A DNA stretch of 64,000 bases from Chaenocephalus aceratus. Lineage: Eukaryota; Chordata; Actinopteri; Perciformes; Channichthyidae. The translations under genes were made by a program, and so were the position numbers. Positions 51,866 through 64,000 of this stretch are shown piece by piece. The first letter of the stretch is position 1. Each line of letters begins with the position of its first letter. The stretch covers positions 25,028,925-25,092,924 of the forward strand of contig CM043798.1 of assembly GCA_023974075.1 (NCBI GenBank), read 5' to 3'. The notes under the pieces are model-generated. The model searched no databases, was not told where the DNA came from, and saw nothing but the letters and a program-made list of their open reading frames with translations.

Positions 51866-53900
51866 GGAACAACAGAAGCAGTACCAGTACGAATTGTAGT
51901 TGAAATATAGCCAGTGATGCATGACGTCCACTGACAGGTGGTTAATCATGATTTCGTGCAAACATAAAATCAATACTTTGATAATTTATCAAAGTTTATC
52001 AAAGTTACTTGATGTCACCAACATTGTTATACCTGCAGGGGACGCTTTCCATAAAAGGATTGGCAAGATATAGATGGGTGACTTGGTCCATGTGGCTTTC
52101 TGTCGTCCATCTTGGTTTAGAGACATGTATCATGCACTTACACTGACTTGGCACTGAGTGGCAGTGTATGGGATGATGCTATAGGGTCCTATGTAGTGGC
52201 TGATGGTGCAACTATGCAAAAAAAAACAATGCATATACAAGAAAACACCTTTTGAATAGCTGTCCACTGTAGTGGCCTCTATGTGAGCTGATAAGGACGT
52301 CAGGCTCTTTTTTTCACAGTAAATATACTCATAGCAGAACAGCTTCACCTTTCCTTTGATTTCCTCTTTTCCTTTTTCCAACTTCCTCTTACTTCCTCTT
52401 ACTAATCTTCCTCTTACTCTTACTTACTATTACTTCTTTTAATTGTGGTTTATTCCAGCCTGACAGAACATGGAACATTCCTTTAAAAATAAATCTCTGT
52501 GATGCATGTTCTAGGGAAAATAAGACACTGTTAGCATTGTGTTTTAGAGAAGTTCTGCCAGCTGAGCAAAAATACAAATGTCCTTTAAATCAATGATATA
52601 ATGAGGAAGAGACCTGACAGCTAACAGGCTTTCTGCAGTATAGCATATCACTTTTAAACAAGGCTTCTCAGTCAACCATGTGGAAGAAGATTTAATGATC
52701 CACTTTCATGCTATTAAATGTGAAAGGTCATGAGTGACTGGCAGAGGGGAAGTGTACATTATTAGGTCAGTGTGGCATTTCATCTCTAGCCCTCACAGTG
52801 GCCTCTTTAATTGTGGCTTTTTTTGGGAAATACTCCATCTTTCACCTGATTGAGGTCTCAACGTCATATGTCTCTGTTTTGACACATTTCAGTATGGAAG
52901 CTTTTATGGTGGGATTATGATTCAGTGTCAGGGGAGGTGTGTTGGAAGTTTTCAGTTTTTTTTCAGAGTGAAGTTTGGGACAAGTCTATGGTATCAAATG
53001 TAGTGCCAAGAAGAAGTAAAGTGACAACATACTAGTACAAATGAATCTATGAATACAAAGGACATGTTGTTGAAACCACAAACGCTGAGCAAAAGTCATC
53101 TATTACCTTTTTTAACAAGCACACAGCTAAGTTGAATCTCTAGAACTATAAATACATTAGAGGTGTACTTCTAGGAAATGGTCTGCTGCAGAGATACCTT
53201 CAGTGGCGTAGTAAAATGTTAGTGGTTAAGACCGAAGCTGAATGAAAAATCCTCCATATCACTCTGTACACGTCACTTGGTTTTCTATATAGGCAAAGAA
53301 ACATTTTGTTCACAAACCTTATCTAAATTGCCCTCTTGTGATGTTTATTAAACCGTTTTCATCTTTATTTCATCCGAGTGTTTCCATTCTCTTTTCCACT
53401 TGAATGTAGGTTTTATCCGTCCAACTTTTTCTTTCTTGTTGCTGTTCCTGAGAACTCTCATGACCATTTTTCCAAGGTACCTGTTTGAGCCGCCCCACTG
53501 TCATGTGCACATTCTAGAGCTTTTCCAGTTCCCTTTCTTAGAGGTTTCTGTCTCTTTGGTTGTTCATGACTTCCTCCACAATGGTTTTTGTGGCTGCAAA
53601 ACCATGCACACAATTTCTCATGGGAATATGTTTTTTAATGAATTGGATTTACTGCATCTTTCTCATGATTGCCTAAATCACGAGATGGAAAACAGTGTGA
53701 TGGGTGAAGAAATATCATGACATGTTATTTTGCTTCATAATTATTTAAACTGATCATTTTCCAAATGATGGACAAGGATCTAACATGGTCAGCTCTGGTA
53801 TTTACACACACACACACACACAAACACACACGCATACACATCTTTGTGAGAGAGTTCCTCTTGGGGGTTTTCAAATTGTTCAACCTCGTTCTGCTTCTGT
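51866..53900. other. Intergenic DNA between ubtd2 and il12b
   Basis: No gene was recognised. A (CA)n run lies at 53806-53832 just before the il12b promoter. Confidence 0.55.
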
Positions 53901-53903
53901 CCG

Positions 53904-53912
53904 TATAAATAC
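53904..53912 (+). promoter_or_regulatory. il12b: il12b TATA box
   Basis: GTATAAATAC precedes a non-coding first exon (about 53935-54016) that ends at a GTAAGT donor. Distance and context fit a core promoter for the cytokine gene. Confidence 0.65.
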
Positions 53913-54204
53913 AGCCACAGCATGAGGAGTTGATTCAGACAAACTGAACCTTCCTCTCTGGCATCCTCATCAGATCAGATTGAAGGGAAAGTTTTGGGTC
54001 AAGTCCAGTTGTCAAGGTAAGTTCTCATGTACTTATTTCTGTTATCTATGTTAGTTTCTTGTACATGTATTATGTATGTATTCTGAGATTAACACCTGTT
54101 TCACACATTAGCATTTTACTCTTAGAAAGAAATTGCCAGATTCTTAATAATTCAGACAATATCTACAAGGCACACCTTAAACACTCAATGGGAACACAAC
54201 ATCA

Positions 54205-54416
54205 TTAACTACACTGAAAAACGTTGACTCTAATTAAATGTATTATGTCAACAGATTTCACATAACTGTATTAGGTTTGTTGAAAGCAATAATATTCAAT
54301 TGAACCTATTAAATGTAACATTACTGCTTGCAACTATCCTAATACACTTATGTGAAATTCGTTGACAAAATACATTTAATTAGAGTCAACCTTTCCGTTT
54401 ATTCCGTGTAGTTACT
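54205..54416. repeat. MITE-like inverted repeat in il12b intron 1
   Basis: The ends AACTACACTGAA and (inverted) AACTACACGGAA lead into matching arms containing GTTGACTCTAATTAAATGTA on both sides. It is about 210 bases with no coding capacity. Confidence 0.75.
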
Positions 54417-54926
54417 TGTGCAAATATTGAAATTACTTAAAGGCATTTTAGAGTTACCAGTTAATTAATAACTGTACTCGCTAGTATCTTTTCATCAGCA
54501 TCCTAAATATTAAAATAAAAACTAAAACAGCTTGAGGTCACAAGCAGACATATTTCGTTTTAAGGTATCAACCAGTTTAGCACCACTGCTTTGTTGGAAT
54601 TTCCTTTTTGGGAAACCAAATACATTTTCTCTTCACACATATATATTGTACTTTGTAACAATTAATTAACTTTGTAACTTAATTTCACTTTAGTTGTATA
54701 ATTAGAATATAAACGTATTAGAAACTATGAAAACAACTTTTATTATAGTTCTAGGTGAAATCATATTTTTTAACCTGGTGGTGAAAAACAGTTTGTTATC
54801 AAAATCAGCTGAGCAGTTGAGGTTCAAGCAAATACATTTTCCTCTGTTCATGTACATCTCCCAAACAGAGGTGATAAAACACCTATACAAGTTTGATTCC
54901 ACTTACCTTATTACATTTTTTTCCAG

Positions 54927-57900
54927 ATGCGTGCACTGTTCCTCGTGGTCCTGTACGCTGGTCTTTGCTACGCCAGCTCTGACAGTAATCAAGGCGAAGT
55001 AGAGACTCTGATGGATAATGGTTGGTAACTCCTCCTTTCTCTACTGACTATTAATCTTCCTCTCCATTTTTCTCTTTGCCTTTCATACAGTAAATGTTGA
55101 TCCAAACCTGTGTGTGTCTTTGATTGAACTAGTTCTGGTGCTGAAGAGGTCTAAAGGTGTGAGCAGGGAGGTGAACGTTACTGTGAGCTGTGGAGGAGCT
55201 TATGAAAACCAAGCTGTGGTTTGGAAGAAAGACGGTAAAACAACTTTTACTACTTTTAGTTATACTTCTACAAAGACTGATCATCTAAAGTAACAGACAC
55301 AGAATCAGCCCTTTTGAAACAGGGCTGAAACAGAGGGGATTATGGGATGCTACACAATGCACGATCTGTTTGGTATTTCAGCCAAACAGTTCAGAGACAT
55401 GTTTTGTATATATCCGAGACCTATAATATATTGATAAAAAAGAGCATAAAAGGAGACCTTTAAGAGAGATTACAGGACATTTTCTATTAAAACAAGTATT
55501 TTTTCAGTCGAATAGCAATTTCATCTGTGTTTCTTTAAAGTTGTGAAGCATTAATGTACATTGACCTATGTCCTTGTTCTAGGTGAAATAGTGCCAGGTC
55601 TGCTGGGAAACGACATCAAGGTGCTGGTGAAGGAGTTGGCTGGAGGAAATTACTCATGTCACCTCGGCCAGAACGGAGAATACCTCAACCACACCGTGAT
55701 CCTGGTCCAACTAGACCCAGAAAACAAGACTGTGATACTGGAAGAAAACCCCTCTGGAAAGGGTAAGATAAGACAGATGGAGTAGTAAAAAAACATAAAA
55801 CAGACCGAGAAACAGTATGCATTTTATGTGAGATATTTTATGGATGTCAGCGAAGAGCTGAGATAAGAAGAGAATGCCAGAGGAAGAACATATTATTATA
55901 AAACAAGCAACACAACAGACCTTTACCTTGAGGAGTGGGGAACATGTCAAAACCAAGTGGATGAAAGGAGTAGCAGAGTGATGATGGGAAGGGAAAACAA
56001 CTGACATGAAGAGGAAGAAACGAGCAAGACAGCAGTGTCGTTGTTACATTAATGTTGATACTTTGATCAAATTACTTCGGAATAAATTAACCAAACCAAA
56101 GTTGACACCCATCACCATATTGTCAGAGAAAACACCAAAACGTGTTGCTCCTAGTCCACAAAAGTATTGTGTACTCCAGATAAAAATACCTTTTCCATTT
56201 GCTTGAACAAAATGTGAAATATAGTGAGGCGGCTGTTATGAAGCTGACAATCCTCTCCTCAGTTTGATGGCTTGTTCGCAGTCATACAATAAATGTCCTG
56301 AATTTAAGTTTGCAATGATTTAATGCATTTAATTTTATGCTGGGACCTTCAATATAAAGTGCTCTCAACGCAACACATAGAGATAAAGTCTTCAGAATAT
56401 TATTTAACACAAAGAGAGGGACTCAGAGTGCTAACTGTGTTTCTGTTCCTCCAGGTGAGATCCACTGTGAAGCAGCGAACTATAACGGCTCTTTCAACTG
56501 CTCCTGGACCAGAACGCAGTACAGAACCAACGCCGTCGTGCTCCTGGTGAAAGTAGAACGGTGAGGACGTCATAGCTCACACAACACTCATCCTAATGAT
56601 CTGTGCTCATTTCAATCCGGAATAGGACATGTTACCTGTTTTAGATAGTATTGTTCCAACCAGTTTGTCTTCAATCTAGTAATTCAGAGAGGATTTCCTG
56701 TGAGCTGGATGCTAATGGATCAGAGATTCACTGCCATGAGAACCGCTGCCCATTCCAAGAGGAACAGAGCAGCATCTCCCTCACCATCTACATCCACAAC
56801 TTCTCTCTCCTCGAGGCCTACGCCAGGAGTTTCTACCTGAGAGACATCGGTAAGTGATTGTATTTTGTGTCTTCTTATTGGGAGTAGCTTAATTAAACAT
56901 GTCAGAATCAGAATCAGTTGTATCACCAAGTAGGGTTACACATACGAGGAGTTTGCTTTGGTGTAAGCATACAGAGACACAGAAAGAAGAATACGTTACC
57001 TACAAAATTAATTGTTCAAGCGAAGAAAAAAAAGCTAAGACTATTGCAACAAATGAAAAATAAAGACAATATTTACACAAAATATAGTTCTATAGGAAAC
57101 TGAGTGCAGTGAAATGTAATAAAATATGACAATACCATATTCAAAGTGGAGAGTTATGCTGCTTTAAAAAGAGGCAGCATGGAGCAGAAATGTTGTGAAG
57201 GATTAAGAATATTAAAAAGACTACATTTTTTGTAATATTTGCAACGTGATTTAAGTGGTTAAATTACTTTTAACTGTAAATGACTGTTATTAAGAATTAT
57301 TTTTTTCACAAATTGCTTCTCTATTGTATTTAGCCATCTTTGGTTGCTCTGACGAATACAAATATAGGCCCGCTATTTATGCTTTTTATCATTTTCTTAG
57401 ATACTTTTTTAGACCTGTATTTAAGTTGGAAACATTTTGGTGGAGTTTTGTTTATTCTTCATTTAAAAGGGCTGCCATTTCTAAATGAATTCAATAGATC
57501 ATATAATTATTTTTAGCTGGCATGTGACTTTTTTGTGTAATGTTTAGTTATAATTTTGTATCACATACATTGACAATTTGTTTTTAATCCAGAGTAGTTA
57601 GGACTGCTATTTCTACATATATTTAGTAAAACAAACTAGATTCCTCCCACACTAGCTTCGCTGTAATTCAACTTCTTCCAAAGTAAAAAGTTGTTGGTAG
57701 TATACCCAAACTCCCCCGACGCTGCTTATTTTCTTCTGTTTTACCTACTGTTATAATCCTGCTTGTTTCACCCTTCTCCACCTCATTCCTCTCCCTCCTC
57801 CCCCTTCATAGTGAGGCCTGAGACACTCCCTAACCTGCAGCTGGGGGATGAGAAGGTGTTCAGCTGGAGCTACCCCGAGTCCTGGGAGGTACCCAGAACC

Positions 57901-58362
57901 TTTTTTGTCTTGGACTTCCAGGTCAAGATTGTCAAAAGATCAAATACCTGTGACAGTGAAGAGATCATAATGGTAATCAAAACATGCAGAATGTCTATAT
58001 TAAAGTCACACTAACCATATGCTGACTTGCAGTTAAACCACAATTCATTCTCTTGAATGTGTCCTTTCTTCTTTTGTGCAGCTTAACACAACTCAGGACA
58101 CCAATTATCAGGTCAAGGTCAAAAGCAATAAGTTTGTTTTCTGCGTGCGAGCTCGGGACAAATACACCAAAGGCCAATTTAGCCACTGGAGCCAATGCAA
58201 GTAAGTATGACTATTACCATCGGGAGTAAGAACTGTTTTAGTCATTTATGGGTGGGATTATGTTTTATCCAAATGATACCAAATCATGCCACCAACATGG
58301 ATCTGATCTTTAATGTTTCTTCTGTCTACAGAGTGGATAAAGGACACAGTGACTGCTCTTGA
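54927..58362 (+). CDS. il12b: Interleukin-12/23 subunit beta (p40)
   Basis: Eight coding exons: 54927-55020, 55091-55234, 55583-55762, 56455-56560, 56680-56849, 57812-57972, 58082-58200 and 58332-58362; phases match, giving 334 codons. A signal peptide (MRALFLVVLYAGLCYA) is followed by an Ig-like domain (TVSCGGAYENQAVVWKKDG ... GGNYSCHLG) and two fibronectin-III domains: IHCEAANYNGSFNCSW in the first, and LPNLQL, FSWSYPESW, then FCVRARDKYTKGQFSHWSQC in the second, the last being a WSxWS-like box. p40 is secreted and pairs with p35 or p19 to drive T-cell and NK responses. Several N-glycosylation sites are present. The first coding exon ends at a weak donor (GTTGGT at 55021). A TATA box and poly(A) signal frame the gene. 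Fish have several p40 paralogues; which one this is cannot be decided here. Confidence 0.95.
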
Positions 58363-58659
58363 ACCAGACCAAAGCCATAAAGTATGCAAGAAGACAAGGA
58401 CGCAAGAAAATATGTTTCTATCTCTATTTTCCAATTGTTTTAAAGCTACTCACAACAGAGTGGTGCTGTGCTTTTGGAGTGAATGCATACCTGTACAGTA
58501 TTTATTGGTACTCACTCTATTTGTCTTAATGGAACTTCATATGTGGATACAATTATTATTTGTAACACAAGTGAATCAATTGATCTTACCACTTTTTAAC
58601 TCTTATTTATAACTATCATTGTAGAATTGTTTCTAAAATGTGTCTTCATAACATTTCAT

Positions 58660-58665
58660 AATAAA
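58660..58665 (+). terminator. il12b: il12b poly(A) signal
   Basis: AATAAA about 300 bases after the stop codon. Confidence 0.75.
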
Positions 58666-58800
58666 CTGATGAACATTAATATACTGCACTTTTTGATTGT
58701 TTGTTGTACAAATGCAGTGGTATTTCCTGTCAATACTCTACTATTTTAAGTGATTTAAGGAACGATAAACAACACAGTCCATTTAAGTACAAAAAAAAGG

Positions 58801-58806
58801 TTTATT
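58801..58806 (-). terminator. ublcp1: ublcp1 poly(A) signal
   Basis: AATAAA on the minus strand, 1.6 kb after the ublcp1 stop and only ~135 bases from the il12b signal, so the two transcripts converge tail to tail. No nearer minus-strand signal was obvious. Confidence 0.55.
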
Positions 58807-63943
<5,137 letters not shown>

Positions 63944-64000
63944 GTCACTAACGGGCTCTTCACACACATACACACTCTGCAGTTGGAAGAATGCACGCGC

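Overview
This window is teleost fish nuclear DNA, probably from a spiny-rayed (percomorph) fish. It has GT-AG introns, abundant long (GT)n/(CA)n arrays, several typical fish transposon families and four recognisable vertebrate genes. The gene content resembles the human 5q32-q35 neighbourhood (ADRB2, IL12B, UBLCP1, UBTD2), which supports the gene calls. No CRISPR arrays, operons, rRNA or tRNA genes were seen.

Layout. 1-6410: a compact minus-strand block of unrecognised virus-like genes. Each is small, most have their own copy of a conserved ~55-bp promoter module, and several have a close poly(A) signal. Part of the block is present as a ~1.6-kb inverted duplication (1-1617 versus 2314-3942) around a 696-bp spacer. 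The left arm is partly decayed; the right arm is better preserved. Candidate functions are inferred by eye only: a Bcl-2-like protein, two PC4-like single-stranded-DNA-binding folds, a CCHH zinc-motif protein and a lysine/arginine-rich protein. 6200-11000: scattered fragments of the same block, a non-LTR retroposon tail, a ~107-bp minisatellite, and a decayed piggyBac-type element ending at a TTAA.

12331-20240: a beta-adrenergic-receptor-like GPCR in at least three exons. Its second intron holds a 5.4-kb hAT-like transposon with an exact 8-bp target duplication. That transposon carries long internal inverted repeats and two convergent small spliced reading frames, plus a Harbinger-like MITE. 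21135-21415: tandem AT-rich perfect palindromes. 25374-31165: an L2-type LINE split apart by nested DNA transposons, one of which appears to have landed in a (GT)n array.

31166-41042: mostly featureless intergenic DNA with microsatellites. 41043-49967: ubtd2 (ubiquitin domain-containing protein 2), three coding exons, plus strand. 53905-58665: il12b (interleukin-12/23 p40), plus strand, complete with TATA box and poly(A) signal. 58801-63976: ublcp1 (ubiquitin-like-domain CTD/proteasome phosphatase), minus strand, complete coding sequence of 318 codons. il12b and ublcp1 are convergent, with poly(A) signals only ~135 bp apart.

The host genes do not form one pathway. ubtd2 and ublcp1 are both ubiquitin-fold proteins, il12b is an immune cytokine subunit, and the GPCR is a catecholamine receptor; they are together because of ancestral synteny. 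All family assignments are from motif recognition, without database searches. Several frame breaks involve one base, often in short homopolymers, so sequencing or assembly error cannot be separated from true pseudogenisation here.
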